Notes: a model not told the origin generated them from the sequence alone. Numbered from the stretch's first letter, positions 34,983-45,884 are shown. The stretch: DNA of 64,000 bases from Roseomonas sp. E05 (GCF_030063475.1 NZ_JASIRT010000005.1:124001-188000), one strand, 5' to 3'. Numbers and translations: made by a program.

Positions 34983-36482
34983 ATGACAGACACGCAGCCG
35001 ATCCGCATCGCGGTGCTCAAGTTCTCCCATGAAACCGTGACCTTCCTGCCCTACGACACCACGGTCGAGGACTTCACCTACGAGGGCTCCCCGGCGAGGG
35101 GCGAGGCGCTGCTGGCCGCCGAGCCGAAATCCTATATCGGCGGCTTCGTGAAGGTGGCGCGCGAGTTCGCGGGGGTCGAGCTGGTCGGCATCGAGTCGCC
35201 GCTCGATTCGCGCCGCGGCTCCGGCTCCGGCTGGATCACCACCGAGGCCTTCGAGCGGTTCACCGGCCGGATGGTGGAGGAGCTGAAGGCGCAGGGTCCC
35301 TTCGACGGCGTCTATCTCTCCCTGCACGGCGCCATGGGCGTGCGCGGCGTGCCCCGCCCGGAGGCGGAGATCGCCCGCCGCGTGCGCGAAGTGGTCGGCC
35401 CGAAGGCCTTCATCGCCGCCACCTTCGACCCGCACGGCAACGAGGACGCGGAGTTCCTCCGCCACGCCGACATGGCCTTCACCGTGAAATACTACCCGCA
35501 TTACGACAGCCACCTGCAGGGCGAGCGGGCGGCGCGCACCCTGGTCCGCGCCATCCGCGGCGACTACAGGCCGGCGCATGTGACGGTGAAGGTGCCCATC
35601 ATTTCGCCCACCGTCCTGCAATGGACCGGCGCCTCGCCCTGGATGGACCTGATCCAGCGCGCCCTCACCTGGGAGGCGCGCGAGCCCGACACCTACGTCA
35701 ACGTCTTCTTCGGCTTCCCCTGGTCCGACGTGCCGGATGCCGGCATGACCTTCCAGGTGCTGACCAACGGCAGGCCGGACCTCGCCGCGCGCATCGGCCA
35801 GGACATGGCCGGCACCGCCTGGCGCAGGCGCGAGGCGCTGCTGAACTCCACGAAGGTGCACAAGATCCCCGATGGCGTCGCGCTGGCGCAGCAGGCGGTG
35901 GCGGAAGGCCGCACGCCCGTCGTGCTGGCCGACCACAGCGACCGCTCCGGCTCCGCCACCTGGCTGCTGCAGGACATCCTGGCGCGCGGCCTGAGGAAGA
36001 CGCTGGTCGCGACCATCGCCGATTCCGCCGCCATCGAGGCGCTGCTCGCCAAGGGCGCCAGGCCCGGCGACGCCTTCGACGGCGAGATCGGCGGCCTCGC
36101 CGACGAATCCGCCGGCCGGCCCGTGCGCGTCACCGGCACCATCCGCGAGATCAGCCAGGGGCTGCGCGAGAGCGCCGCCCTGCCCTGGGTGAGCATCGAT
36201 TTCGGCGAGGACAACGTCCTCGTGCTCAGCCCCTATCTGGCGCAGATCATGGAGCCCTCCTCGCTGCGCAAGATCGGGCTCGATCCGGATGCCTTCGAGG
36301 TCATCGCCATCAAGTCGCGCGTGCATTTCCGCCGCGGCTTCGACGACACCGGCTTCGCGAAGGAAATCCTGCTGGTCGAGCCGCTGGAGCCCTTCCTCGG
36401 CACGGTGCGGCTGGATGGGCTGACCTACGAGTATCTCGACCTGAAGAACTACTATCCCTACGGGAATTCCTCCTTCCCGTAG
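34983..36482 (+). CDS. M81-family metallopeptidase (MlrC-like)
   Basis: 499 residues from ATG 34983. Typical M81 features are IAVLKFSHETVTFLP at the N-terminus, YLSLHGAMGVRG, TFDPHGNEDAEF and YYPHYDSHLQGERAAR, which carry the proposed zinc ligands, and DHSDRSGSATWLLQDIL. MlrC opens linear microcystin in the mlr pathway, but most members occur next to transporters and have unknown substrates. No mlrA/B/D genes are here. It is not close enough to any gene to call an operon, and it is convergent with the URC cluster. Confidence 0.88.
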   Translation: MTDTQPIRIAVLKFSHETVTFLPYDTTVEDFTYEGSPARGEALLAAEPKSYIGGFVKVAREFAGVELVGIESPLDSRRGSGSGWITTEAFERFTGRMVEELKAQGPFDGVYLSLHGAMGVRGVPRPEAEIARRVREVVGPKAFIAATFDPHGNEDAEFLRHADMAFTVKYYPHYDSHLQGERAARTLVRAIRGDYRPAHVTVKVPIISPTVLQWTGASPWMDLIQRALTWEAREPDTYVNVFFGFPWSDVPDAGMTFQVLTNGRPDLAARIGQDMAGTAWRRREALLNSTKVHKIPDGVALAQQAVAEGRTPVVLADHSDRSGSATWLLQDILARGLRKTLVATIADSAAIEALLAKGARPGDAFDGEIGGLADESAGRPVRVTGTIREISQGLRESAALPWVSIDFGEDNVLVLSPYLAQIMEPSSLRKIGLDPDAFEVIAIKSRVHFRRGFDDTGFAKEILLVEPLEPFLGTVRLDGLTYEYLDLKNYYPYGNSSFP

Positions 36483-36492
36483 GGAAAGAAAG

Positions 36493-36654
36493 GCCGGAGG
36501 AAAGAATTCCCCCGGACCCCCATCTTCTTTCTGTCAATTCTGCAGCGCTGGCGGCACGCGCCCACGCCGGGGCTGGAGCAGCCCCGGCGCCTCAGGCGTG
36601 ACCTAAAGCCGATAGAAAAAAGAAGGGGGTCTGGGGGAATTCATTCCCCCAGCC
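36493..36654. repeat. Composite inverted repeat with central hairpin
   Basis: Left arm 36493-36535 has a drifted core (GGAGGAAAGAATTCCCCC) and a normal T-rich tail. Right arm 36611-36654 is regular. The spacer holds CGCCGGGGCTG-GAG-CAGCCCCGGCG at 36565-36589, a perfect 11-bp stem shared with two other copies of the element. It separates the convergent M81 and upp genes by filling nearly the whole gap. Confidence 0.9.
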
Positions 36655-36656
36655 TT

Positions 36657-37313
36657 TCACTTTGTCCCGTAGAGCCGGTCCCCCGCATCCCCCAGCCCCG
36701 GCCGGATATAGGCGTGGCTGTCGAGTTCCCGGTCGATGCTGCAGGTGAAGACCGGCACGTCCGGGTGCGCTTCCGTCAGTACGGAGACGCCTTCCGGCGC
36801 CGCCAGCAGGCAGGCGAAGCGGAGTTGCTCGGCGCCGGCCTGCTTCAGGCGGGAGAGCGCGGCGGCGGCGGAATGGCCGGTGGCCAGCATCGGGTCCACC
36901 ACGATCACCAGCCGCTCCGAGACGTCGTCCGGCAGCTTGAGGTAATACTCCACCGGCACCAGCGTCTCCGGGTCGCGGTAGAGGCCGATATGGCCGACGC
37001 GGGCGGAGGGCACGAGGTCGAGCATCCCCTCCATGATGCCGTCGCCGGCGCGCAGGATGGAGACGATGCAGAGCTTCTTGCCGGCGAGGCGCGGCGCCTG
37101 CGTCACCTCCAGCGGCGTCTCGATCTCGACGCTTTCCAGCGGCAGGTCGCGCGTCAGCTCATAGGCCATCAGCAGGCTGATCTCGCGCGCCAGGCGGCGG
37201 AACTCGCCGGTGGAGGTCTGCTTCTGCCGCATCAGCGTCAGCTTGTGCTGCACCAGCGGATGCCGGATCACCGTCACGCTGTCGGGCACGGTCTGGGAGG
37301 GGGCGTCGGTCAT
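36657..37313 (-). CDS. upp: Uracil phosphoribosyltransferase
   Basis: 218 residues. It has the Upp signature: [25 protein letters not shown] at the N-terminus, [34 protein letters not shown], and the PRPP loop [19 protein letters not shown]. It converts uracil and PRPP to UMP. Here it follows urc4 and urc1, and in the URC pathway of uracil breakdown the first step is this conversion to a nucleotide (URC6 role). An earlier in-frame ATG at 37325 forms TGATG with the urc4 stop and may be the true coupled start, adding four residues. Confidence 0.9.
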   Translation of the reverse strand: MTDAPSQTVPDSVTVIRHPLVQHKLTLMRQKQTSTGEFRRLAREISLLMAYELTRDLPLESVEIETPLEVTQAPRLAGKKLCIVSILRAGDGIMEGMLDLVPSARVGHIGLYRDPETLVPVEYYLKLPDDVSERLVIVVDPMLATGHSAAAALSRLKQAGAEQLRFACLLAAPEGVSVLTEAHPDVPVFTCSIDRELDSHAYIRPGLGDAGDRLYGTK

Positions 37314-37324
37314 CGGGCGTTCCA

Positions 37325-38547
37325 TCAGAATACGGTTCCATCGCTCGCGACCTGGAGCGGTGGGCCACCCCCGGGCCGCAGCGCGCGGGCGATGCGGCGC
37401 CCGGCCGCCCAGGTGCCGCCTTCCAGCACGCGGGCCAGCGGCAGGGCCGCGGCGTCCAGCCCGAGGCGCTCGCGCACCAGCCCGGCCAGCCGGTCGAGCA
37501 GCGCCACGGTCAGCGCGCGCCACTCGACGATGGCGGGATGGTCCACCGGCAGAGCCTCGCGCGCCAGCGCCGGCTCGCGCAAGGACAGCACGCCGAGATC
37601 GAGCAGCAGCCCGCCATTGCGGTATTCCGGCAGCCCGGTCAACGCGTCGAGCGCCAGCACCGGGATGCCGGCCTCCTCCATCACCTCGGCCAGCGAGTAG
37701 CTGAGCCATTGCGAGAGCTTGTGGAAGGGCACCAGCCCCGGCGCCGGCCCTTCCGGCGCGGCGAGCGGGTGGCGCCAGACATCGCCGAGGTTCTCGCCAT
37801 CCAGCGTCAGCCGCGCCGGCCAGACCGGCGCCAGCCCCTCCAGCACGGCGGCCAGGATGGCGGCGGCGGGCAGCCCTTCCGGCGTGGCGGCGGCGCACAG
37901 GGGGCCGAACAGCCCGCCCGGGCGCGGCGGCGCGCTGCCGAACAGCGCGGGCGACCGGCGCAGCGCGGCGCCCAAGTTGCGCAGCAGCGCGGCACGGCCC
38001 TCCAGCCCGGTGAGCGGGTTCTCCGGCCCGACCTGGAAGGCGGCGCCCAGCGCCTCGGCCGTCACCGCCTCCAGCCCGGCCGCATCCACCCGCAGCTTGT
38101 CCCCGGGATCGCTGGAGAACAGCCCGGCGGCGAAGGCGTGCAGGCTGGCCACGCCCAGCCCCTCGGAACGGGCGAGCCGCGTCCCCTCCGGCTCGGTGAA
38201 GGCCCAGTCCGGCCCGGCGCCGGCATCCAGCAACACGGAGACGACGCAGAGATCGATCCGCCGGCACGCCACCGCCGCCGCATCCTCGCCGCCGAGCCGA
38301 GCCGCCGCCAGCGCGCCCCAGCGGTCCACCCCGCCGGCCGCGAAGTGCCGCCAGCGCGCGTGGTAGGGAATGGCGAGGTCCGGGTAGTTCTGCCGGATGG
38401 TCTCGGCCACGTAGTCCGCGGCGGCGGGCAGGCGCTCCGGGTGCAGCGTGAAATGCGGCAGCGCGTCCGCCTCCGCCAGGCGCAGCAGGTCGTGGCAGCG
38501 CGCCCGGATGGTCTCCGGGCGGCGCAGCAGCGCCACGGCCGCGCTGC

Positions 38548-38551
<4 letters not shown>
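37325..38551 (-). CDS. urc4: URC4/Urg3-family uracil catabolism protein (DUF1688)
   Basis: 408 residues from a TTG at 38551 that overlaps the urc1 stop (TTGA). Family traits are the start [38 protein letters not shown], the [10 protein letters not shown] stretch, [15 protein letters not shown], and [26 protein letters not shown]1688 proteins (URC4 of Lachancea kluyveri, Urg3 of fission yeast) are required for the URC uracil degradation pathway, though the exact reaction is not settled. The adjacent GTP-cyclohydrolase-like gene and upp support this assignment. A GTG eight codons in is an alternative start. Confidence 0.85.
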
Positions 38552-39819
<1,268 letters not shown>

Positions 39820-39891
39820 CGTCGCGGTCGTACCTCCTCGGGCCGGGCCAGCCTTCGCCCCGCGGGCGGGCTTGGTGCGGCGGCATGGGAA

Positions 39892-39921
39892 AGGCTAGGA
39901 GAAAGCTGACCAATCGGTCAA
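39892..39921 (-). promoter_or_regulatory. Candidate urc1 promoter overlapping the regulator box
   Basis: On the minus strand TTGACC (-35) at 39916-39921 is followed after 18 bases by TAGCCT (-10) at 39892-39897, with the key T-A...T positions kept. The -35 hexamer is one arm of the operator, so binding would block RNA polymerase. The start codon lies about 70 bases downstream. Confidence 0.5.
39906..39921. promoter_or_regulatory. RutR-type operator box between urc1 and the regulator gene
   Basis: CTGACCAATCGGTCAA agrees with the E. coli RutR consensus TTGACCAnnTGGTCAA at all but two of the fixed positions (the first T and the T opening the right half). It is centred between the divergent urc1 and TetR/RutR-like genes. 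RutR is released from DNA by uracil or thymine, so uracil would be the expected inducer of the URC operon. Confidence 0.75.
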
Positions 39922-39974
39922 TCTTGTTCAGTGTCGCGGCGCATGCCCATGATTGGAGCAGGGAGGTACCCCGG

Positions 39975-40646
39975 ATGATGCAAAACGAGGCGGAACCTCC
40001 CGCCACCGGCAGCCGCGCCTGGCAGCGCCGGCAGCGCGTGGCGCATATCCTGGCCTCCGCCGAGCGGATCTTCGCCGAGGCCGGCTTCGGAGGGGCCAGC
40101 ATGTCGGCCCTGGCCGCCGCCGCCGGTCTGCCCAAGGCCAACCTGCACTACTACTTCGGCACCAAGGAGGCGCTCTACACGGCGCTGCTGGACAGCATCC
40201 TCGACCTCTGGCTCTCCGCCACCGACAGCATCCGCCCGGAGAGCGACCCCGCCGAGGCGCTCACCGCCTATGTGCGCGCCAAGATGGCGTGGTCCCGCAC
40301 CCGGCCCTATGCCTCGAAGGTCTTCGCCAACGAGGTGCTGCACGGCGCGCCCTATCTCGGCAGCTACCTGGCGGGCGAGCTGCGCGCCCTGGTGCGCGAG
40401 AAGTCCCGCGTGCTGGAGGGCTGGATCGCCGAGGGGCGGATGGAGCCGGTGGACCCGCCGCACCTGTTCTTCGCCATCTGGGCGATGACGCAGACCTATG
40501 CCGACTTCGAGGCGCAGATCCGCGCCGTGCTGGACCGGCCGGAACTCACCGCGCAGGACCATGCCCGTGGCAGCGACATGGTGCTACGGCTGGTGCTGAA
40601 GGGCTGTGGACTGCGTTTCGGCGCGGCAGAAGGTCTGGGGGAATGA
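39975..40646 (+). CDS. TetR-family regulator, RutR-like
   Basis: 223 residues. The N-terminal helix-turn-helix is ILASAERIFAEAGFGGASMSALAAAAGLPKANLHYYFGTKEALY. The C-terminal segment RPYASKVFANEVLHGAPYLGSYL matches the RutR-type ligand domain (RutR has SKVFAMEI... here). It faces urc1 across a 155-bp gap containing a RutR-type box, and is therefore the probable uracil-responsive repressor of the URC genes and possibly itself. GGGAGG precedes its ATG. Its last codons and stop lie inside an intergenic repeat arm (TGA of GAATGAATT). Confidence 0.88.
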   Translation: MMQNEAEPPATGSRAWQRRQRVAHILASAERIFAEAGFGGASMSALAAAAGLPKANLHYYFGTKEALYTALLDSILDLWLSATDSIRPESDPAEALTAYVRAKMAWSRTRPYASKVFANEVLHGAPYLGSYLAGELRALVREKSRVLEGWIAEGRMEPVDPPHLFFAIWAMTQTYADFEAQIRAVLDRPELTAQDHARGSDMVLRLVLKGCGLRFGAAEGLGE

Positions 40647-40754
40647 ATTCCCCCAGACCCCCTTCTTTTTTCTGTCAGTTGCCTGCGCGAGCGGAAAGCG
40701 CGGCGCCAAACCGATAAAGAGAAGATGGGGGTTCGGGGGAATTCATTCCCCCGA
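40634..40754. repeat. Composite inverted repeat overlapping the regulator stop codon
   Basis: Left arm 40634-40678 (CTGGGGGAATGAATTCCCCCAG then T-rich tail) and right arm 40713-40754. The left arm supplies the last residues and the TGA stop of the RutR-like gene, so the element has entered or replaced the original 3' end. It lies between two genes in tandem on the plus strand. Confidence 0.9.
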
Positions 40755-40870
40755 TCTTTTCATGCCCCTTGAGCACCGTCGCGGAATCGCCTTGAAGGGC
40801 GCCATGCAACCGCGGGCCCAGCCGGCAGCTTGTGCTGCCGGTCAGGAATGCGAACGGAAAAGGGGCGGCC

Positions 40871-41725
40871 ATGCGGCTGGGTGGACCGGAAAGCCGGAAT
40901 GTCGAGGACCGGCGCGGCATGGGCGGCATGCGGCGGGGCGGCATTGCCGTCGGCGGCCTCGGCGGTGTTGCGCTGGTCCTGGTCTGCCTCTTCCTGGGGG
41001 TGGATCCCTCGGTGCTCTTCACCGACACGCAGGACAACAGCCAGGTCGCCACGCAGGGCGCCGCGCCGCAGGCGAATGGCGACGACCCGGAGCGCCGCTT
41101 CGTCGCGCAGGTGCTGGGCGAGACGGAGCAGGTCTGGAAAGCGCAGTTCCAGCGGCTCGACCAGCCCTACCGGGATCCCTCGCTGGTGCTGTTCACCGGC
41201 GCCACGCAGTCGGGCTGCGGCACCGCGCAGGCGCAGGTCGGGCCGTTCTACTGCCCGAGCGACCAGCGCATCTACATCGACCTCGGCTTCATGGCCCAGC
41301 TTCAGCGGCAGCTCGGCGCCAAGGGCGACTTCGCCGCCGCCTACATCATCGCGCATGAGGTCGGGCATCACGTGCAGAACCAGCTCGGCATCCTGAACCT
41401 GACGCGCCAGCTGCAGCAGCAGGCCACCGACCCGGCAGAGGCCAATGCCATCCAGGTCCGCGTCGAGCTGCAGGCCGACTGCTTCGCCGGGTTCTGGGCC
41501 AAGCAGGCCAACGAGGCGCGCAACATCCTGGAGCAGGGCGATATCGAGGAAGGGCTGAACGCCGCCGCCGCGGTGGGCGACGACCGCCTGCAGCGCCGCG
41601 CCCAGGGCGAGGTGCAGCCCGAGACCTTCACCCACGGCACCTCGGAACAGCGCATGCAATGGTTCCGCACCGGCCTGCAGCGTGGCGAGCTGGCCGCCTG
41701 CGACACCTTCGCCGGGCTGCGCTGA
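40871..41725 (+). CDS. Neutral zinc metallopeptidase, YpfJ/KPN_02809 family
   Basis: 284 residues, start ATG 40871 behind GGGGCGG. A single N-terminal membrane helix (GIAVGGLGGVALVLVCLFLGV) follows a short glycine-rich tail, and the rest is periplasmic. The zinc motif is AYIIAHEVGHHVQNQLG, with a downstream ELQADCFAG Glu/Asp ligand. This matches the putative neutral zinc metallopeptidase family of unknown substrate. It stands between the repeat and pdxA. Confidence 0.88.
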   Translation: MRLGGPESRNVEDRRGMGGMRRGGIAVGGLGGVALVLVCLFLGVDPSVLFTDTQDNSQVATQGAAPQANGDDPERRFVAQVLGETEQVWKAQFQRLDQPYRDPSLVLFTGATQSGCGTAQAQVGPFYCPSDQRIYIDLGFMAQLQRQLGAKGDFAAAYIIAHEVGHHVQNQLGILNLTRQLQQQATDPAEANAIQVRVELQADCFAGFWAKQANEARNILEQGDIEEGLNAAAAVGDDRLQRRAQGEVQPETFTHGTSEQRMQWFRTGLQRGELAACDTFAGLR

Positions 41726-41790
41726 CCGCACGCCGCCGCCTGGAACCCCCGCCATTCCCGAGAGCACACGGCCTGCGGTATAGCGGGGTG

Positions 41791-42780
41791 ATGGACATGC
41801 AGCGCCCTCCCCTGGCCCTGACGATGGGCGAACCCGCCGGCATCGGCGGCGAGATCGCCACCAAGGCCTGGAGCGCGCTGCGCCAGGAAGGCCCGGCCTT
41901 CTTCTTCCTCGGCGACCCGGCGCTGCTGCCCGGCGTGCCGCACCGCCGCATCGCCAGCCCCGCCGAGGCCGCCACGGTCTTCCCGGAGGCTCTGCCGGTG
42001 CTGTCGCTGAACCTGCCGGCGCCCGTCACTCCGGGCCGGCCGGATGCGCGCAACGCCGGCCCGGTGATCGCCGCCATCGAGCGCGCCGTGGCGCTGGTCC
42101 AGGCCGGCGAGGCCGGCGCGGTGGTCACCAACCCCATCCAGAAGTCGGTGCTCACCGCCGCCGGCTTCCGCCACCCCGGCCATACCGAGTTCCTGGCCGA
42201 GCTGGCCCCGGGCGAGGGCCCGCCGGTGATGCTGCTGGCCGCCGCCGGGCTGCGCACCGTGCCCGTCACCATCCACCAGTCCCTGCGCAGCGTCATCGCG
42301 CGGCTGGACGCGGACCTGATCTGCCGCATCGCCCGCGCCACCGCCGCCGGGCTGCGGCGGGACTTCGGCATCACGGCGCCCCGCCTCGCCCTCGCCGGGC
42401 TGAACCCGCATGCCGGCGAGGACGGCACCATGGGCAGCGAGGACCGCGACATCATCGCCCCCGCCATCGCCACCCTGCGTGCCGAAGGGATCGACGCGCG
42501 CGGCCCCTTCCCGGCCGACACGCTGTTCACGCCGCATGCCCGCGCCGGCTACGACGTGGCGCTCGGCATGTATCACGACCAGGCATTGATCCCGGTGAAG
42601 ACGCTGGACATGGCCGGCGGCGTCAACGTCACCCTGAACCTCGCGGTGGTGCGCACCAGCCCGGACCATGGCACCGCGCTCGACATCGCCGGCCAGGGCT
42701 GCGCCGATCCCGGCAGCCTGATCGCCGCGCTGCGCCTCGCCGCGCAGCTCGCCGCCCACCGCAGGAACCAAGCCGCATGA
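41791..42780 (+). CDS. pdxA: 4-hydroxythreonine-4-phosphate dehydrogenase
   Basis: 329 residues. PdxA motifs are LTMGEPAGIGGEIA, GHTEFLAELAPGE, the metal-site histidines (including GLNPHAGEDG) and GYDVALGMYHDQALIPVKTLD. It oxidises 4-phosphohydroxy-L-threonine with NAD(P) in the DXP-dependent route to pyridoxal phosphate. The stop overlaps the pdxJ start by 4 bp, giving the classical functional pair, since PdxJ uses the PdxA product. Start chosen at ATG 41791; the longer frame reads backwards into the peptidase gene. Confidence 0.95.
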   Translation: MDMQRPPLALTMGEPAGIGGEIATKAWSALRQEGPAFFFLGDPALLPGVPHRRIASPAEAATVFPEALPVLSLNLPAPVTPGRPDARNAGPVIAAIERAVALVQAGEAGAVVTNPIQKSVLTAAGFRHPGHTEFLAELAPGEGPPVMLLAAAGLRTVPVTIHQSLRSVIARLDADLICRIARATAAGLRRDFGITAPRLALAGLNPHAGEDGTMGSEDRDIIAPAIATLRAEGIDARGPFPADTLFTPHARAGYDVALGMYHDQALIPVKTLDMAGGVNVTLNLAVVRTSPDHGTALDIAGQGCADPGSLIAALRLAAQLAAHRRNQAA

Positions 42781-43517
42781 TCCCGCTGCGCCTCTCGGTC
42801 AACGTCGACCACGTCGCCACCCTGCGCAACGCGCGCGGCGGCCGCTTCCCCTGCCCGGTGGAGGCGGCGCGCGCCTGCCTCGCCGCGGGCGCGGACGGCA
42901 TCACCGTCCACCTGCGCGAGGACCGCCGCCATATCCGCGACGAGGACGTGCGCCGCCTCGGCGCCGAGGCCGGCCTGCGGCTGAACTTCGAGATGGCGGC
43001 GACGGAGGAGATGGTCGGCATCGCCGAGGGCCTGCACCCCGCCGCCTGCTGCATCGTGCCGGAGAAGCGCGCCGAGCTGACCACCGAGGGCGGGCTGGAC
43101 GCGCGCGGCGCCGGCCCCTTCCTGGGCGAGGCGGTGCGCCGCCTCGCCGCAGCCGGCATCGAGGTCTCCCTCTTCGTCGAGCCCGACCCGGCGCAGATCG
43201 CCGCCGCCGCCGCGCTCGGCGCCCAGGCGGTGGAACTGCACACCGGCACCTATGCCGACGCGCGCCCCGAGGCGCGCGGCCCGCTGCTGGCGCGGCTGCG
43301 CGCGGCGGCGGTGGTCGCGGCGCAGCACGGCCTCACCTGCCATGCCGGCCACGGGCTGGATTTTGAGAGCGTGCGCGGCGTCGCTGCCATCCCGCAGGTG
43401 GTCGAGGTCAGCATCGGGCATTTCCTGATCGGCGCGGCGGTGTTCCAGGGCCTGCCCGCAGCGGTCGCCGAGATGCGTGCGGCGATCGCCGCCGGGCGTG
43501 CCGACGCGACTTCCTGA
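42777..43517 (+). CDS. pdxJ: Pyridoxine 5'-phosphate synthase
   Basis: 246 residues, typical for PdxJ. Diagnostic parts are LSVNVDHVATLRNARGG at the N-terminus, HLREDRRHI, the LNFEMAATEEMV strand, TTEGGLDARG, and CHAGHGLDFESVRG near the C-terminus. It condenses 1-deoxyxylulose 5-phosphate with 3-amino-2-oxopropyl phosphate (from PdxA) to pyridoxine 5'-phosphate. ATGA overlap with pdxA makes coupled translation likely. Confidence 0.96.
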   Translation: MIPLRLSVNVDHVATLRNARGGRFPCPVEAARACLAAGADGITVHLREDRRHIRDEDVRRLGAEAGLRLNFEMAATEEMVGIAEGLHPAACCIVPEKRAELTTEGGLDARGAGPFLGEAVRRLAAAGIEVSLFVEPDPAQIAAAAALGAQAVELHTGTYADARPEARGPLLARLRAAAVVAAQHGLTCHAGHGLDFESVRGVAAIPQVVEVSIGHFLIGAAVFQGLPAAVAEMRAAIAAGRADATS

Positions 43518-43646
43518 GCGTCAGCCACGCCGGCGGAACCGGCCGGACAACCAGACCGCGCAACTCGTGATCAAAATTCCCCCCCGCTCATTGCGCTGCG
43601 GTGGCTCGGCGGTGCAGGCTGCAGGGCAGGATGCGGGAGGAATGAC

Positions 43647-45785
43647 GTGCTCGAGAAGGGGCCCTCTGCCAGAATGGCGGTGCTTACCTCTTCGCTTTTC
43701 AGCCACAAGCGCAAGGCCATCGGCGACAGGGAGCGGAAGCGCCAATGGCCGCTGGCCGCCCACCTCACCCTGCTCTGCCTCGTGCTGCTGCTGCCCGTGC
43801 TGCTGCTCTCGGGCGGCCTGGGCAGGCTTTATCTCTCCACCGAGCGCCACGCGCTGCGGCAGGAGGCCCTCTCCCGCGCGCGCAACATCATGACGCTGGT
43901 GGAACGCGACGTGGAGGGGCAGGCCGCTGCCCTTCAGGTGCTGGCCGCCAGCCTCCCGGTGGAAACCGCCGGCTTCCCCCGCCTCGCCGCCCTGGCCCGC
44001 CAGGCGGGCACCGTGCTGGGCGGCGAGGTGACCCTGCACCAGCCGGAGGGCGCCCCTGCGGCGGGCGCCGTGGCGCCGCAGCCTCCCGCCGCCTCCCGCA
44101 GCTTCGCCGAGGCGCGGCGCAACCGCGCGCCGACCATCTCCGGCCTGCTGCAGCAGGCGCCGGGCGGCCCCTTCTCGATCGCCATCACGGTTCCCGTGCT
44201 GCGGGACGAGGAGGTGGCCTACCTCCTCAGCCTGAGCCTGGACCCGCAGCGGCTGCTCACGCGGCTGCACGAGGTGAGCCTGCCCCGGGGCTGGGCGGCG
44301 CTGCTCGTCGATGGCCAGCGCCACATCATGGTCCATTCCGCGCGGCAGCAGGAGATCCAGGGGCGGCTCATCTCCGAGCAGGCACAGGAGGCCAGCAGCC
44401 TGACCGCCAATTTCTGGTCCGCGCGCAGCTCCGCCGGCGAGCCGGTGCTGGTGGCCTCCGCCCTCTCCTCCGCGCTGGGCTGGCGGGCCGGCGTCCTGGT
44501 GCCGACCCGCATCGCCGAGGCGCCGCTGCGCCAGTCCCTGCTGCTGCTGGGGCTGGGAGCAGGGGTGCTGGTGGCGCTGGCCATCGGCCTGGCGGTCGTG
44601 TTCGCCCGGCGCGTCGCGCGCCCCGTGCAGCACCTGGCGCGCGCCGCGCGGCAGCTCGGCCAGGGCGAGCCGGTGCAGCCTGCGCCGGCCTCCATCCAGG
44701 AAGTCTCCGCCGTCGGCGCCGCCATGGCCGAGGCCAGCACGGCCCTGCGGCAGCGCGAGCAGGCCCTGGCCGAGAGCGAGAGCCGCCTGGCGCGGGCGCT
44801 GGAGGCCGCACGGGTCGGCACCTGGGAGTGGGAGGTGGCGAGCGGCCGCCTGACCGGCTCGGCGGGGCGGGAAGCCCTGTACGGCCTGCCCGCGGGCGCG
44901 CTGCCGACGCATGCGGCCATGGAGGAGGTCATCCACCCGGAGGACCGGCCCCTGCTGCACCAGGCCGTCGCGGAGGTGCTCGATCCGGCCGGACCGGGGC
45001 ATTACGATGTGCTGTTTCGCGTTTGCTGGCCGGACGGGCAGGTCCGCTGGCTGCACCGGCAGGGCGCGGTGGTGGAGCGCCACCCCGACGGCACGCCGCT
45101 GCGGGTGAGCGGCGCGGTGATGGACGTCACCGAGGCGCAGCAGGCCGCCGCGCGCGAACGGCAGCTCGCCCGCGAGGTGGACCACCGGACGCGGAACGTG
45201 CTGAGCGTGGTGCAATCCGTGCTCCACATGAGCCGCGCCGACGATCCCCCGCGCTTCATCGAGGCGGTGAAGGGCCGCGTGACGGCACTGGCGCGGGCCC
45301 ACACCCTGCTGGCCAACGGGCAATGGCTCGGCACCGAGTTCCACAGCCTCGCCCGTGAGGCGATGGGGCCGTATCAGGCAGGCGGCCGGATCCTGCTGCA
45401 GGGCCCGGCGCTGATCGTCGCGCCCCATGCCGTGCAGCCCCTGGCCCTGCTGCTGCACGAGCTGGCCACCAACGCGGCGCATCACGGGGCGCTCTCGGAC
45501 GAGCAGGGACAGGTCCGGCTGTCCTGGGTGCGCCAGCAGGAGAGCCTGCTCCTCTGCTGGCGTGAGCAGGGCGGGCCGCCGACCCGGCAACCGGCCCGCC
45601 AGGGCTTCGGATTGAAGGTGGTGGAGAACACGGCACGCCGGCAGCTCGGCGGGACGGTGGAACTGCGCTGGGAAGCGGATGGGCTTGATTGCCGGCTGCG
45701 CTTTGAAACGGCGCGCCTGCTGCAGCAGGGTGACACCGCCACCCCGTCCCTGATGCGGCCCGGGCCGGTGCCGCTGCGGGCGTGA
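43647..45785 (+). CDS. Membrane-bound HWE-type sensor histidine kinase with HAMP and PAS
   Basis: 712 residues. GTG start at 43647 with GGGAGG 6 bases upstream; an ATG nine codons later is an alternative. Layout: cytoplasmic tail, membrane helix (ca. 37-58), a large periplasmic sensor region of CACHE-like type (to ca. 290), second helix (LLLLGLGAGVLVALAIGLAVVFA), HAMP (RRVARPVQHLARAARQLGQGEPV), PAS (ARVGTWEWEVASGRL... PEDRPLLHQAV), phosphoacceptor REVDHRTRNVLSVVQSVLHM, and HATPase (LLLHELATNAAHHGAL, GFGLKVVENTARRQLGG). The kinase would report an extracellular signal; no response regulator is adjacent. Its ligand is unknown. Confidence 0.88.
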   Translation: MLEKGPSARMAVLTSSLFSHKRKAIGDRERKRQWPLAAHLTLLCLVLLLPVLLLSGGLGRLYLSTERHALRQEALSRARNIMTLVERDVEGQAAALQVLAASLPVETAGFPRLAALARQAGTVLGGEVTLHQPEGAPAAGAVAPQPPAASRSFAEARRNRAPTISGLLQQAPGGPFSIAITVPVLRDEEVAYLLSLSLDPQRLLTRLHEVSLPRGWAALLVDGQRHIMVHSARQQEIQGRLISEQAQEASSLTANFWSARSSAGEPVLVASALSSALGWRAGVLVPTRIAEAPLRQSLLLLGLGAGVLVALAIGLAVVFARRVARPVQHLARAARQLGQGEPVQPAPASIQEVSAVGAAMAEASTALRQREQALAESESRLARALEAARVGTWEWEVASGRLTGSAGREALYGLPAGALPTHAAMEEVIHPEDRPLLHQAVAEVLDPAGPGHYDVLFRVCWPDGQVRWLHRQGAVVERHPDGTPLRVSGAVMDVTEAQQAAARERQLAREVDHRTRNVLSVVQSVLHMSRADDPPRFIEAVKGRVTALARAHTLLANGQWLGTEFHSLAREAMGPYQAGGRILLQGPALIVAPHAVQPLALLLHELATNAAHHGALSDEQGQVRLSWVRQQESLLLCWREQGGPPTRQPARQGFGLKVVENTARRQLGGTVELRWEADGLDCRLRFETARLLQQGDTATPSLMRPGPVPLRA

Positions 45786-45801
45786 CACGGGAAAGGAAAA
45801 G

Positions 45802-45844
45802 CCCGGGGGAAGGAATTCCCCCGGGCCCCATCTTCTTTCTGTCT
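45802..45844 (+). repeat. Intergenic repeat, left-type arm
   Basis: CCGGGGGAAGGAATTCCCCCGG followed by GCCCCATCTTCTTTCTGTC, 17 bp behind the sensor kinase stop and before the convergent DapA-family gene. No right arm is found. Confidence 0.85.
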
Positions 45845-45884
45845 GTTTTTTCGCGTGGCCGCGGAGGGTCTTCCTCCCCCCGGC

